Made by a program: the position numbers and the translations under genes. The notes below the pieces were generated by a model. The model was not told the DNA's origin, searched no databases, and worked only from the letters and a program-made list of their open reading frames with translations. Positions 1-9,283 of a stretch of DNA of 64,000 nt are shown piece by piece. Position 1 is the stretch's first letter, and each line of letters opens with the position of its first letter. This DNA is from Micromonospora lupini str. Lupac 08 (GTDB taxonomy: Bacteria; Actinomycetota; Actinomycetes; Mycobacteriales; Micromonosporaceae): the NCBI RefSeq assembly GCF_000297395.2, contig NZ_HF570108.1, forward strand, positions 2,832,106 to 2,896,105. The letters run 5' to 3'.

Positions 1-2
1 TC

Positions 3-686
3 CACCTCGCCACCGGCGACACGATCGTGTTCCTCGACGCCGACATGGTCCTGCGAGACCACGTTCTGGCCGACGTCGCCGCCCGCGCCCGGCATCACAC
101 CGTCCTCGTCGGCTTCCGGAACAACATCCCCTACCTGCCCGACGCCAACGGCTCCCCGGTCGTGCCGCCCGGTGAGCCTGACCTCGACGCGGACCATCGA
201 GTGCGGTGGACCCCACCGGCCGGTGTGCCGATGTTCTACACCGGCCAGGTCTACCCGACGCCGTTCGTCGGCAGGCCACTACAGGACACCCGCGATTTCA
301 TCGACCTCGGCAACGGTCGCACCTACTACGACTGGGACCTGCCCCGCATGGCTGTGACCGCCCTCGTCGCGGTGCCTCGCCGGGTGGTGCTGGACGTCGG
401 CGGCTTTCACCCCGCGTTCGGTGCCGAGGGCTGGGGCGCCGAAGACACCCACTTCGGTGCGGCCCTCATCGGCCACGGCTGCTTCGTCATCCCGCTGCGG
501 CAGGCCCGAGGTTGGCACATCGATCCACCCGATCCCGCCGCCGCCTGGAAAGCCAAGCTTGCCGGTGTCGCACCCCGAATCGCCCTCTACCGGCAGCTTT
601 GCTCGCAGCCGGCGCCCACTGGCCGCGCCGCGGACCTGGCCGAGGGCGCCGGCAATCTGCTGCGGAAGGCAGAGACCCTGCGATGA
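3..686 (+). CDS. Glycosyltransferase, GT-A fold (5' end outside window)
   Basis: The frame is open from the window edge, so the N-terminus is missing; 227 residues are visible. Near the visible start a short hydrophobic strand leads into LDADMVL, a DxD-type nucleotide-sugar and metal site. Near residues 140-155 GAEGWGAEDTHF matches the W-G-x-E-D block of GT2/GT7C glycosyltransferases, which carries the catalytic acid. It probably transfers a sugar from an NDP-sugar; donor and acceptor cannot be told. The stop overlaps the ATG of the radical SAM gene (ATGA), so the two are translationally coupled in one operon. No membrane segment is visible, so it is likely cytosolic. Confidence 0.8.
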   Translation, partial: HLATGDTIVFLDADMVLRDHVLADVAARARHHTVLVGFRNNIPYLPDANGSPVVPPGEPDLDADHRVRWTPPAGVPMFYTGQVYPTPFVGRPLQDTRDFIDLGNGRTYYDWDLPRMAVTALVAVPRRVVLDVGGFHPAFGAEGWGAEDTHFGAALIGHGCFVIPLRQARGWHIDPPDPAAAWKAKLAGVAPRIALYRQLCSQPAPTGRAADLAEGAGNLLRKAETLR

Positions 687-1615
687 TGCGAACTTTCGCC
701 GCCCACGGCGACCTCATCCACGATCCCGCATCAGGGATGACCCACCGCGCTCCCACCCCCATCGGGAGCGGCCGAGTCACCCTCGCCCAGGCCACGGTGA
801 CCGGCTGGCCATCCGTTGCGCCCGGTGACCTCGGGCGGTCTACCCCCGACAGCATCTGCTGGTCGCCGATCGTTCGGTGCAACCTGCACTGCCCGCAATG
901 CCTCGACGACACCTCAGTGAAAGAGGCGGACACCACCGAACGGCACCGGGTCGCCCACGTCCTCGCCGATGCCGACGTTCTCGGAGTCGATATCTCCGGC
1001 GGTGAGCCGTTGCTACTGCGAGACCTGCCCAGGCTGCTGGACATCATTCGAGGCGGGCGCCGCAGCGCCGTCTCCATCACCACCAACGGCTGGCACCTGG
1101 CGCGACGCGCCGCCGAGCTGGTCGGGCACACCGACGCCATCCGGGTCAGCCTCGACGGCCCCGACGTGGCCCGCCACGACGCCATTCGAGGACCGCTCAG
1201 CTTCGCCAGAGCCATCGAAGGCATCCAGACCGCGGTCGCGCTGCGCATCCCCGTACAGATCCAGACCGTTCTCATGCGCCGCACCGCTGGCTACCTGCAA
1301 GAGATGGTGGACCTCGCGGCCGGACTCGGGGCCTGCGGGTTCAGCGCCCTGCAGATGCTGCCCATCGGCGCCGGCACCGCTCTGCCCGACGAACTGCTCA
1401 GCGACGACGAAGCCCTGACCCTGTTCACCGCACTGGACGTCCCCGAGCGGCTCAATATGCGGCTGCGTACCCGCGACGTCGCCGGCAACTTCGCCGTCAT
1501 CCGCGCCGACGGCCGAGTCTGGCGCAACGACAGCACCGCCCTCAACATCGGCGGCCTGCACCCCCTTCGCAGCGCCACCGACCTCGCCCTCAGCGCTCGG
1601 GAAGGCACCCCATGA
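683..1615 (+). CDS. Radical SAM protein
   Basis: A 310-aa protein with the classic CNLHCPQC motif (C66, C70, C73) that binds the 4Fe-4S cluster and SAM, and DISGGEPLL (about 103-111), the GGEP motif that contacts SAM. The C-terminal half has no Cys-rich SPASM or twitch cluster, so one cluster is expected. The first of two adjacent ATG codons overlaps the stop of the glycosyltransferase (ATGA); an upstream in-frame extension exists but would overlap that gene heavily. Its stop overlaps the next ATG the same way. The substrate is unknown; with glycosyltransferases, a PRTase and a deacetylase beside it, a step on a nucleoside- or sugar-derived molecule is a reasonable guess only. Confidence 0.85.
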   Translation: MMRTFAAHGDLIHDPASGMTHRAPTPIGSGRVTLAQATVTGWPSVAPGDLGRSTPDSICWSPIVRCNLHCPQCLDDTSVKEADTTERHRVAHVLADADVLGVDISGGEPLLLRDLPRLLDIIRGGRRSAVSITTNGWHLARRAAELVGHTDAIRVSLDGPDVARHDAIRGPLSFARAIEGIQTAVALRIPVQIQTVLMRRTAGYLQEMVDLAAGLGACGFSALQMLPIGAGTALPDELLSDDEALTLFTALDVPERLNMRLRTRDVAGNFAVIRADGRVWRNDSTALNIGGLHPLRSATDLALSAREGTP

Positions 1616-2199
1616 ACATCTCGCCGGCGCACCAACCACCTGCCCGCCCGCGCACATTCCGCCACCAACGGATCCTCCGCATCCAGCTTGACGCATACGA
1701 CCGGGCGGTCGAGGTGCTGGCCGACACCGTCCGGCAGCGCAACTGGCCCATCACCGCCACAATCGGCATCGCCAACGGCGGCCTCGCCCCAGCACGGGGC
1801 ATCAGCGAACTCCTGCATGTCCCGAGCTTCCACGTCGACGCCAAGCACAACCCAACCGACGCCACCTACACCGAAGCGACCGGCACCGTCACCTACGACC
1901 TCAGCCCCCTCACCACCCGACCGGCTAGGCGCAGCCTTGGCGGCACTGTCCTGGTCGTCGATGACATCTGCGGCACGGGTGCCACCTTCGCCACGCTGCT
2001 GCCCGAACTCGGCGTGCACCTCGGCCCTGACGTAGCCCTGCGCACCGTGGCGTTGTGCCGCAACGCTGGGAGCGTCTTCGACCCGGACCTGTGGATCTGG
2101 ACTGTCGACGACTGGGTCTGGTTCCCCTGGGAACCAACACTCGCCGCCGAAACAACGATCGAGGACCTGCCTATCCCGAGCCGGGTACGGACCGCATGA
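1612..2199 (+). CDS. Phosphoribosyltransferase-like protein
   Basis: A 195-aa protein of the type I PRTase fold. The PRPP-binding loop is clear: VLVVDDICGTGAT (residues 113-125), four hydrophobic residues, two acidic residues and a small-residue loop. IGIANGGLAPA (51-61) matches the early PPi-loop region. The family moves a base on or off PRPP; comparison with xanthine/hypoxanthine PRTases is only by the loop, so the base is unknown. ATGA overlaps at both ends place it in the middle of a coupled operon, between a radical SAM enzyme and a GT4 glycosyltransferase. Confidence 0.85.
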   Translation: MNISPAHQPPARPRTFRHQRILRIQLDAYDRAVEVLADTVRQRNWPITATIGIANGGLAPARGISELLHVPSFHVDAKHNPTDATYTEATGTVTYDLSPLTTRPARRSLGGTVLVVDDICGTGATFATLLPELGVHLGPDVALRTVALCRNAGSVFDPDLWIWTVDDWVWFPWEPTLAAETTIEDLPIPSRVRTA

Positions 2200-3293
2200 C
2201 CATCGCGTTCGTCCTCGCCTCCTGGCGGCCCGATGTCCCGGCCGGGATGGAACGCGCGGTCATCGCGCACGCCGTCGGCCTCCAGCAGATCAACGCTGAA
2301 TCCGTCATCGTGACCGCCGACCCGGCGGCGCCACCGACCTACCGCAACGTACCTATCGAGCGGCTGCGCAGCCTCGACGTACAGTTCCCCTGCGACGACG
2401 GCACCCTGCGCGCGGCGATCGACGCATCCGCCACCGCCATCGGCGAGGAGCTTGAGCGGCTGTTTCGGCGACGTCAGGTACGCGCCGTCGTCTACGTCGA
2501 CGCCCTGTGGGGACTCGGCCGGGTCATGCCGACCCACCCCGGCATCCGCACCGTCCTCGCCGCACACGTCATCGGCCACGACGTGGACCTCCAAGCAGCA
2601 CTGGCCCGTCGCCCTGATGCCATCATCGCGCCCTCAGCCACGGTGCTTACCGAGGCGGCAGTCCGCGGCTACGACAGCAGCAGTTGGAGCGTGGTGCCGA
2701 ACACCCTGCTCACCGTGCCCGAACCCCGACCCGGCAGTGACCGCGAGCACCTCCGGGCCAGCGGCCCTATCCGCGTCCTTGCCCGGCTCGGACCGGAAAA
2801 GGGCGTCGCTGAACTGCTCGAACCGATCATCGACCTCAATCGGCCCATCGAAGTCGCGCTCGCCGACGCACCATTCGAGGCGACCGCTGGCAGCCAGGAA
2901 CAGGTACGCCGCAGGTGCCACGCCCTGGTCGCAGAGACACCCGGCGTGACCCTGCTGCCCGGCCTCGCCTGGCACGAGGTCTCGCCCTGGCTCGCCGACG
3001 CCAGCGTCGTCATCGTCCCGTCCCGGGCCGAAACGTTCGGCCTCGTCGCGCTGGAAGCCATGGCCGCCAGCACCCCGGTCGTCGCCTACGACGTCGGGAA
3101 CCTGCCCCACCTGCTCGGCGACGGCGGCGTCATCGTGCCGCACCGGTCCCGCCCCGACAGCCTGTGGCGCGCCGCCCAGCACCTGCTGGCCGACCCGATA
3201 AACTACGCCGCAGCATCACGGGCCGCGTACTACCGCTCGCGGGACTATTGGCCCGCCCTTGTCGCTAACCAACTCTTGAAGGTGGTGAGCTGA
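2196..3293 (+). CDS. Glycosyltransferase family 4 (GT-B) protein
   Basis: A 365-aa retaining-type GT-B glycosyltransferase. The second domain (about 190-365) holds LARLGPEKGVAELLEP (donor loop) and the E-x7-E motif AETFGLVALEAMA (E279, E287), typical of GT4 enzymes such as MshA and PimA. The N-terminal domain is shorter and less conserved. The ATG at 2196 overlaps the previous stop (ATGA); the frame is open further upstream but that part lies inside the PRTase gene. Donor and acceptor are unknown. It is the second glycosyltransferase of this operon, so the product probably carries at least two sugars. Confidence 0.85.
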   Translation: MTIAFVLASWRPDVPAGMERAVIAHAVGLQQINAESVIVTADPAAPPTYRNVPIERLRSLDVQFPCDDGTLRAAIDASATAIGEELERLFRRRQVRAVVYVDALWGLGRVMPTHPGIRTVLAAHVIGHDVDLQAALARRPDAIIAPSATVLTEAAVRGYDSSSWSVVPNTLLTVPEPRPGSDREHLRASGPIRVLARLGPEKGVAELLEPIIDLNRPIEVALADAPFEATAGSQEQVRRRCHALVAETPGVTLLPGLAWHEVSPWLADASVVIVPSRAETFGLVALEAMAASTPVVAYDVGNLPHLLGDGGVIVPHRSRPDSLWRAAQHLLADPINYAAASRAAYYRSRDYWPALVANQLLKVVS

Positions 3294-4165
3294 TGGGCGG
3301 CTCTGTCCTGCCATCCGCACCCGAACCCTGTCCACTCCTGCTCGTCGACGGACACAACCTGCTCTGGGGCGCCACCTTCGGCTTCCCCGCCGAAATCCGC
3401 TCCCGCGACAAGACACGCCTACTCACCGGCGTATTCGCGTTCTTCGCCCTACTCCGCGTCGCCATCCGCGAAGACCTCACCGACCAACCCGAGGTCATCG
3501 TCGTGTTCGACGGCCAGTACGGCGGCAGCGACCGCAAAGAGGTCGACCCCACCTACAAGGCCCAACGGCCCACCGATCCGGCCGCACTGGCCCCGATCCA
3601 GTTCCTGCCCGACGTGAAGCGCGGCCTCGATCAGCACGGCATCGTCTGGACCGAACTCGACCACGCCGAAGCCGACGATGTCATCGCCACACTCGTCCGC
3701 ATCACCCCGCCACCCCGCGAGATCGTGGTCATGTCCCGCGACCGCGACTACTACCAGCTCGTCACCGATCGTGTCCGCGTCCTCAACACCAAGATGCACC
3801 CTGGAAAGCGCTACATCGGTCCCGCCGACGTCTTCACCCGCCACCAGGTCACACCCGCCCAGTGGGCGGACTTCCGCGCTCTCACCGGCGACCCCGCCGA
3901 CAACATCCCGGGCATCCACGGCATCGGTGCCAAGACCGCCGCCACCCTCCTCGCTGACGGCTTCACCCTTGACGACCTGGCGTCCTCCGACCGTCTGGAC
4001 ACCGGACGGGGACGCCTCGTCCGGGAACAGCTCGGCCTGGCCCGCAAATGGCGGGACATGATCCGCCTCAATCACGAGCTGGACGTTCCCGTCACCCCCG
4101 CCGGCCAGCGGAGTCAACTCCTGCCCGCACCGGCCGAGATCGTTGAGGGACTGGGCCTGTGGTGA
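3293..4165 (+). CDS. 5'-3' exonuclease (FEN/PolI N-terminal domain type), stand-alone
   Basis: A 290-aa protein with the whole flap-endonuclease fold: LLLVDGHNLL at the start (D19), VVFDG (71-75), AEADDVIATL (E126, D128, D129), SRDRDYYQL (D150, D152) and the helix-3-turn-helix stretch from 196 to 220, with ALTGDPADNIPG then IHGIGAKTAATLL. These are the two metal-binding sites and the DNA-grip motif of the PolI 5' nuclease and phage T5 FEN. No polymerase domain follows. The start forms a TGATG junction with the glycosyltransferase before it. A nuclease of this kind inside a small-molecule operon is unusual; it could be a genuine DNA/RNA flap nuclease or may act on a modified nucleic acid. Confidence 0.88.
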   Translation: MGGSVLPSAPEPCPLLLVDGHNLLWGATFGFPAEIRSRDKTRLLTGVFAFFALLRVAIREDLTDQPEVIVVFDGQYGGSDRKEVDPTYKAQRPTDPAALAPIQFLPDVKRGLDQHGIVWTELDHAEADDVIATLVRITPPPREIVVMSRDRDYYQLVTDRVRVLNTKMHPGKRYIGPADVFTRHQVTPAQWADFRALTGDPADNIPGIHGIGAKTAATLLADGFTLDDLASSDRLDTGRGRLVREQLGLARKWRDMIRLNHELDVPVTPAGQRSQLLPAPAEIVEGLGLW

Positions 4166-4779
4166 TGCCCGAGTCCATCCTGCTCACCCTCATGGCGCAC
4201 CCGGACGACGCCGAACTCTGGGCAGGCGGCACCATCGCCCGCCAGGTCCGCGACGGAGGCACGGCCGTGATCGCCGTTCCCCACCACGATCCAGTCCGCG
4301 ACACCGAGGCCGCAGTCGGCGCGCGCCTGCTCGGGGCTGACCTCTATCTCATGGACCAGCTCTCTGTCTCGACCGTCGTCAACGTGCTCAGGGAAGTCCG
4401 TCCCGACGTACTGCTCACCCACCCGACGAACGACATCCACCCCGAACACCGCCGATGCGCCGAGGCGGTCCTCAGCGCTCTGCCCGACGTCGTCATCACT
4501 ACCGGGTACCCAAAGCGGGTCTACCACTGCGACGGCTACAACAACCTCGACCAGCACGGCCGCCCAATGGATCTGCCGATCATCGTCGACGTCGGTGACC
4601 AATGGCCCACCAAGCTCGACGCCCTCCGATCCCACACATCCCAGCCGATCCTCGATCACTTCGGGCCGATGGCCGAGGCGCTCGGGAAGCTGCACGGCCG
4701 GCGGATCAACGCCGCGTACGCGGAGGCGTTCCGCGCAGTGCCGATACTCGGCCGCTTACCAGCGGCCACCGGGCTTTGA
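4165..4779 (+). CDS. PIG-L (LmbE-like) deacetylase
   Basis: About 204 aa with the family signature near the N-terminus: LMAHPDDAELWAGGT, in which the HPDD residues bind zinc, and a second metal-site element NDIHPEHRR near residue 90. PIG-L enzymes remove N-acetyl groups from GlcNAc-type sugars (MshB, lincosamide and mycothiol pathways). Two GTG codons at 4159 and 4162 are alternative starts; the ATG at 4165 gives the TGATG junction also seen upstream. It closes the operon. With two glycosyltransferases upstream, deacetylation of an N-acetylated sugar conjugate is likely. The exact substrate is not visible. Confidence 0.85.
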   Translation: MPESILLTLMAHPDDAELWAGGTIARQVRDGGTAVIAVPHHDPVRDTEAAVGARLLGADLYLMDQLSVSTVVNVLREVRPDVLLTHPTNDIHPEHRRCAEAVLSALPDVVITTGYPKRVYHCDGYNNLDQHGRPMDLPIIVDVGDQWPTKLDALRSHTSQPILDHFGPMAEALGKLHGRRINAAYAEAFRAVPILGRLPAATGL

Positions 4780-4932
4780 CTGCGCGATTCTTCGCTCAAC
4801 GCCCACGGCCAGCCTCTTTAGGTAATGGCTGGGTCTCTTGCCGGTGACAAATCGTAGTAACATCAGCGTTCGTCGACCTCTACCGCCTGCATCTGGATGC
4901 AGTAGCTGCGACGCACTCGAAGGGGATGCGCC

Positions 4933-6306
4933 ATGGGGCAGACGCCACGGGCATTGGAGGCGTTCGCGTCGCAGCGCCACTTCTTCGGCGCGGAGCTCCG
5001 TCGCCTGCGTGAAGCGGCGCAGTGCTCGCAGGCGAAGCTCGGGGCGATGATCTGCTTCAGCGCGGACCTGGTGCGCCGGGTGGAAACAGCGGACCGGTTC
5101 CCATCCCGCAAGTTCACTGAGGCGTGCGACGCGGCACTCTCGGCTGGCGGCGCTCTCACGCGGATGTGGCCGCTGATCGAGGAAGAGCGTCGCAGGACCC
5201 GAACGATTCCAGGAACGGCGAGCCCTTCTGCGGGCGGCACCTCAGGCCACACGAAGGTTGGCGAACGCGCCGAGCTGGTCAGGCGGGTAGCTTTTCAGCC
5301 CGGCGTCCTCGATCGCGCCGCGTTGGAATGGGTGACCGCCGAAGCCGGCTCGCTGACGCAGAGGGTCGACGCTCCGGCCCGTTCGGGGTGGGTGTCGGAA
5401 GAGAATCTCCAGGCTGCGGAGATCTCGCTGGCGATGTTTCGCGAGCTGGACCACACCTTTGGGGGCGGCCGAGTCCACGCCCAGGTGCAGCACTACATCG
5501 AGGGCGAGCTCAACCAGCTGCTGGCGGCCTCGCCCGCGAACGAGGTCGTCCGTGTCCGCCTGCAAGGGCTCGCGGCGGGATTCTTCGAGCTGTGCGGGTA
5601 CCAGGCGGTCGACACAGGCGCCTACGGTCTGGCCCAACGCCGCTATCTCCGTGCTCTCCGGCTGGCCCAGTCCGCCGGTGACCGCGTGTACGGCGGATAC
5701 CTGCTCGCGGTCAACATCGCTCATCTGTCCCTGCACTGCAACCACCCCGAGCCCGCGCTACGGATGGCGCTCGCGGCCTTGACGGGCAGCGAGACCCACG
5801 CTACCCCGGCCGTGCGGGCCGCGTTGCACGCCGTGGCCGCCCGCGCCCAGGCCCGCCTCGGGCGCGAGGCGGCCTGCGCCGCCCACCTCGACGTCGCGGA
5901 ACGGCAGCTTGCGCGCAGCCGGGCGGGCGAGGAGCCGCCGTGGATTCGCTACTTCACCGCCGCCTACCTGGCCGACGAACTCGCCCACTGCTTCCACGAT
6001 CTCGGCCAGCCCCGGCAGGCGCAACGGCACCTCGGCGCAGCCCTCGCCGGGCTTCGTCCGTCGCACGTGCGCCGGCTCGCGATCGACACCGCGCTCCTCG
6101 CCTCGTCATTGGCAACGGCCGGGCGGATCGACGAAGCCTGTGCCACAGCGCGCACCGCGGTTGACCACGCCGCCGCGACCCTGTCCCACCGCTGCGTGCA
6201 ACGCATCGTCGACGTCCAGGTCGACCTCGATCCCTACCGGGGCGAGCCGGAAGTACAGGAACTCGGCGAGTACGTGCGGCACCGGCTACCGTCCGCGGTG
6301 GTGTAG
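4933..6306 (+). CDS. XRE-family HTH regulator with TPR-like C-terminus
   Basis: A 457-aa protein. Residues about 16-60 form an XRE-type helix-turn-helix (FGAELRRLREAAQCSQAKLG onwards). From about 130 the protein is all-helical, rich in Ala and Leu, with repeating LAxxAGRxxEA-type helices resembling the TPR domains of large actinomycete regulators such as NsdA. It is 153 nt beyond the deacetylase gene, same strand, with GAAGGGG before the ATG. It may regulate the upstream operon, but no operator is recognised. It converges with the S9 peptidase gene, with 3 nt between their stops. Confidence 0.8.
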   Translation: MGQTPRALEAFASQRHFFGAELRRLREAAQCSQAKLGAMICFSADLVRRVETADRFPSRKFTEACDAALSAGGALTRMWPLIEEERRRTRTIPGTASPSAGGTSGHTKVGERAELVRRVAFQPGVLDRAALEWVTAEAGSLTQRVDAPARSGWVSEENLQAAEISLAMFRELDHTFGGGRVHAQVQHYIEGELNQLLAASPANEVVRVRLQGLAAGFFELCGYQAVDTGAYGLAQRRYLRALRLAQSAGDRVYGGYLLAVNIAHLSLHCNHPEPALRMALAALTGSETHATPAVRAALHAVAARAQARLGREAACAAHLDVAERQLARSRAGEEPPWIRYFTAAYLADELAHCFHDLGQPRQAQRHLGAALAGLRPSHVRRLAIDTALLASSLATAGRIDEACATARTAVDHAAATLSHRCVQRIVDVQVDLDPYRGEPEVQELGEYVRHRLPSAVV

Positions 6307-6309
6307 CCG

Positions 6310-8157
6310 TCAGCCGGACGCCATTGCGGCCATCGCCGAGCGGTAGTGGGCAAGCTCTGCTTCCAACGCCCGGGCAGCATGAGCCGAGGTGGCGACGTAA
6401 TGCCCAACACCGTCGAGCAGCATCAGCTCGTGCGGCACGCCCCGAGCCTGCAATTCGTCGGCGAGTTCCCGCACGTCGTCGGCGGTCGCTACGTCGTCGG
6501 CGGTGCCGTGGATCATCAGGACGGGTCGGCGGATGTTCGCTGCATGAACTCGCCCGGCGCCACCGTGCAGCCGAGTCGCGTGTGCGCGCTGGAATCGAGG
6601 CACGGTTTCCGCCCAACGCTCGGGATCGACGATCGCTGACACGGCTGTTGCCGCGGTAAACGGACCGTCCTGTGCCACCGCCTGTAACGCGGTATACCCG
6701 CCTGCGCTGGCGCCACGGATGAACACCGCCCCCGGGACCGCCCGGCCCTCGGTCAGCAGAAATTCGGCCACAGCACGGCAGTCCACCACGTCGTCGATGC
6801 CCCAACGGCCGTAGAGAGCCTGCCGAAATACCCGCCCGTACCCAGTACTTCCGGTGTAGTCGACGTCGACGACAGCGAACCCGCGGCTGGTGAAGAACTG
6901 CGCCTGCCAGTCCAGCCGCACCAGGCAGGAAGCCGTCGGACCCGGGTGCGCCCGTACGATGACGGGCGCACACCAGTCGGGCGCTGCCCCGGTTGGCGGG
7001 TATACCAGCGCCACCACCTCCCGGCTGCCCTCAACCGGGATGCGCAGCTCCACCGGCGTCGACAACGTCAGCCCGTCAAGCCCCGGATGCTCGGCCCGAG
7101 CCAACACCTCCACACGCGGCTCGTCGCCCAAGTGCACCAACGCCACCTGCGGGGCCACCTGCGGCGACGATCCCACCAAGGCCACCGACGCCCCGCGCAC
7201 CGCGAGGTACGGCTTGATCGACGTGTAGGGCAGCTTCACCGGGGCGACCGCTCCCGCACGATCAACGACGGCCAGGTGGTGGCGCGGTCCCTCCTGCACC
7301 ACCATCACAATCCGGCCATCAGCCAGGAAGTCGTAAGAGACGTAGCCCAGCTCCCAGGGCTCGGCCGCGCACTCGGCCGCCACCGGAGCCACCGGCTCGA
7401 CCGATTCTCCATCCCAGCGGTAGAGGTTCCACCAGCCGCTGCGATCCGACGCGAAGTACAGGGCGGCGTCCGGCCCCCACCGCGGCTCCACCACGGACTC
7501 CGTCGGCCCGCCTGCGAGCTTCACCGGATCGCCGAGGAACCCGTCGGCACCGTAGGGCGCCACCCACAGCTCGCTTGAGTCCCACGGCATGTCTCGCTCA
7601 CTCCACCGCAACCAGGCCAGCATTCCCGGCCCGGGTCGCGGAGCCCCGAAGAATCCCGAAGTCTCCGCAAGCACCCGCATCACCGGGGCGCCGACGAGCG
7701 GAACCGCCACCAGGGCGTCACCGTCGTCGGTCTCCCGTACAGCGAGTAGCTCGCCGTTGCCGATCGTCAGGTCACCGAACGACGACGAGTCCTCCAACAT
7801 CAGGCTGACGTTGCCTTCGGCTACCCGGTAGAGGCCGTTCGCGCCGGCGCACCACACCTCGTCGCTGCTTGGGGCGTACGTGCCACCGCCGTAGGCGTGC
7901 ACACTGCTGGTCACGTCGAACCTCGACGGAGTTACGTCGGCCGCGCCGTCGTCTGCCGACCACCGCACGAGGGTCGGCCCGCTCCCGTAGCTCGGACGGG
8001 ACTCCAGCCAGTACAGCGCTTCCCCGACCACGCGCAACTGGTCGAAGCCGATTGACGCGCGAACGGCGCTGGCCGCAGAGACGGCATCAGATTCTGGTGC
8101 CAACTCCACGGACTCCTCCTCGGGCGACCGCCGCAGCGATCCGTCGTGCTGATCCAT
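6310..8157 (-). CDS. S9-family prolyl oligopeptidase / dipeptidyl aminopeptidase-like protein
   Basis: A 615-aa cytosolic serine peptidase; no signal peptide. Residues about 35-350 are WD/beta-propeller-like strands, including the YFASDRSGWWNLYRW blade. The C-terminal alpha/beta hydrolase domain holds the catalytic Ser in RGASAGGYTAL (S484), an Asp in HGTADDV (about 554) and His in GVGHYV (H586). DVDYTGSTGYGRVFR (431-445) is the typical S9C segment before the nucleophile. The family cleaves short peptides or removes N-terminal dipeptides. It stands alone, divergent from the GIY-YIG-like gene. Confidence 0.9.
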   Translation of the reverse strand: MDQHDGSLRRSPEEESVELAPESDAVSAASAVRASIGFDQLRVVGEALYWLESRPSYGSGPTLVRWSADDGAADVTPSRFDVTSSVHAYGGGTYAPSSDEVWCAGANGLYRVAEGNVSLMLEDSSSFGDLTIGNGELLAVRETDDGDALVAVPLVGAPVMRVLAETSGFFGAPRPGPGMLAWLRWSERDMPWDSSELWVAPYGADGFLGDPVKLAGGPTESVVEPRWGPDAALYFASDRSGWWNLYRWDGESVEPVAPVAAECAAEPWELGYVSYDFLADGRIVMVVQEGPRHHLAVVDRAGAVAPVKLPYTSIKPYLAVRGASVALVGSSPQVAPQVALVHLGDEPRVEVLARAEHPGLDGLTLSTPVELRIPVEGSREVVALVYPPTGAAPDWCAPVIVRAHPGPTASCLVRLDWQAQFFTSRGFAVVDVDYTGSTGYGRVFRQALYGRWGIDDVVDCRAVAEFLLTEGRAVPGAVFIRGASAGGYTALQAVAQDGPFTAATAVSAIVDPERWAETVPRFQRAHATRLHGGAGRVHAANIRRPVLMIHGTADDVATADDVRELADELQARGVPHELMLLDGVGHYVATSAHAARALEAELAHYRSAMAAMASG

Positions 8158-8468
8158 GCCGGTGAAACAGGGATGCCATTGTCACCCACCCCCGGCCCGG
8201 CGAGCCGGACGCGGGCCAGCACGTGGGCGATCGCCAGACCCTCCTCGCGGGTAGGGCCGGAGACCACGCAGAGGTCATCTTGCCCGCTCCGTTCTCTCGG
8301 CCTGTAGTCGCGTGTGTTCCTTCGCAGGCGGGCGGCCTTCCGCACGGGCTCCGGCTCGGCGGCCAGCGAGTCATGTCGGATACTCTTCCCGCTCATTCCG
8401 GCCGCTGCTGAGGTTGCCGGGATCGCCGCATCCGACGGCGCATGAAGCTACGGGAGGAGGAGGCGGTC
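8158..8468. other. Intergenic region between divergent genes
   Basis: 311 bases between the S9 peptidase start and the GTG chosen for the next gene. I see no credible coding sequence, repeat or RNA gene. It should hold promoters for both genes, but no -35/-10 pair is convincing by eye. Confidence 0.4.
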
Positions 8469-9188
8469 GTGGCATCTCCAGTTCGAGACCATCGCGTGCA
8501 GGTCGCGCAGAAGTGGGGCTTCGGGATGGCCCCCGTCAAGCCCGACATCGAGCAGAAACGACGGCAGTCGGTAGCGGCCGTGCTGAGCTACCTGCAGAAC
8601 GACCCGATTGAGTCCAGCACGTCACTGCTGGAGGCCCTGTCGGAAGTCAAGGGGCTCTACTCGCGCTGTCACAAGCAGGACCAGTGGGACTGGTTCACCG
8701 TGTGGCAACAGCTGGGCCGCCCCGGACGTAAGCGCTGCCTACAAGTTGGTGACGCGCTCAGTCGCCTACGCACCGCGATCAGGGATGGCGACGATGCCAC
8801 AGCTGCGAAGCAGCTCACGCTCTTGACTGACGCGGACGTCCAGGTCCAACTGGCCGGACTCGTCGGGGAACAGCCGCGTGAAGCACGAGGAGCTGGCTAC
8901 ATCTACGTGCTGTCGACTCGCGAGCAGCCTCGGATGCTGAAGATCGGCTATACCGAGCGAACCGTCGAAGAGCGGGTGAGGGAGATCAACCGGGCGACGG
9001 GCGTCGTTATCCCGTATGGCGTGCGCGCTTTGTGGGTCGTCGCGGATGCTCCGTCGGTAGAGGCCGAGCTGCACGATCGCTTGGCGCCCTACCGGGTGCG
9101 CAAGGACCGCGAGTTCTTCAACCTCGACTTCCGCGACGCGTCCGCCCTCATCCAGGGCTACATAGATGGTCTCCGACGCGAGGACTAA
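8469..9188 (+). CDS. GIY-YIG-like (T5orf172/MUG113) domain protein
   Basis: 239 aa from the GTG at 8469, chosen because a long purine-rich site (GGGAGGAGGAGG, 8452-8463) lies just before it; an ATG at 8442 is possible but has no ribosome site. Residues about 15-130 are helical and unrecognised. The C-terminal 95 residues carry the T5orf172/MUG113 pattern: GYIYVLS, then MLKIGYT, ERVREIN and AELHDRLAPYR..EFF. This is the GIY-YIG nuclease fold. The usual second motif is degenerate (KIGYT), as in MUG113 members, whose activity is unsettled. Possible DNA-binding or nicking protein. Confidence 0.8.
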   Translation: MASPVRDHRVQVAQKWGFGMAPVKPDIEQKRRQSVAAVLSYLQNDPIESSTSLLEALSEVKGLYSRCHKQDQWDWFTVWQQLGRPGRKRCLQVGDALSRLRTAIRDGDDATAAKQLTLLTDADVQVQLAGLVGEQPREARGAGYIYVLSTREQPRMLKIGYTERTVEERVREINRATGVVIPYGVRALWVVADAPSVEAELHDRLAPYRVRKDREFFNLDFRDASALIQGYIDGLRRED

Positions 9189-9283
9189 CGTGGTCGCCCG
9201 TGGAGCAGCTGATGGAAGGCGACACGCTCTTCCTTCAGGTCGGCGGGCCGGCCCGCCAACTCAGCCAGGAGTTCGGTTAGGCG

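Noticed and set aside
4838..4863. Promoter before the XRE regulator
   Set aside because: TTGCCG is present but no -10 box lies at acceptable spacing.
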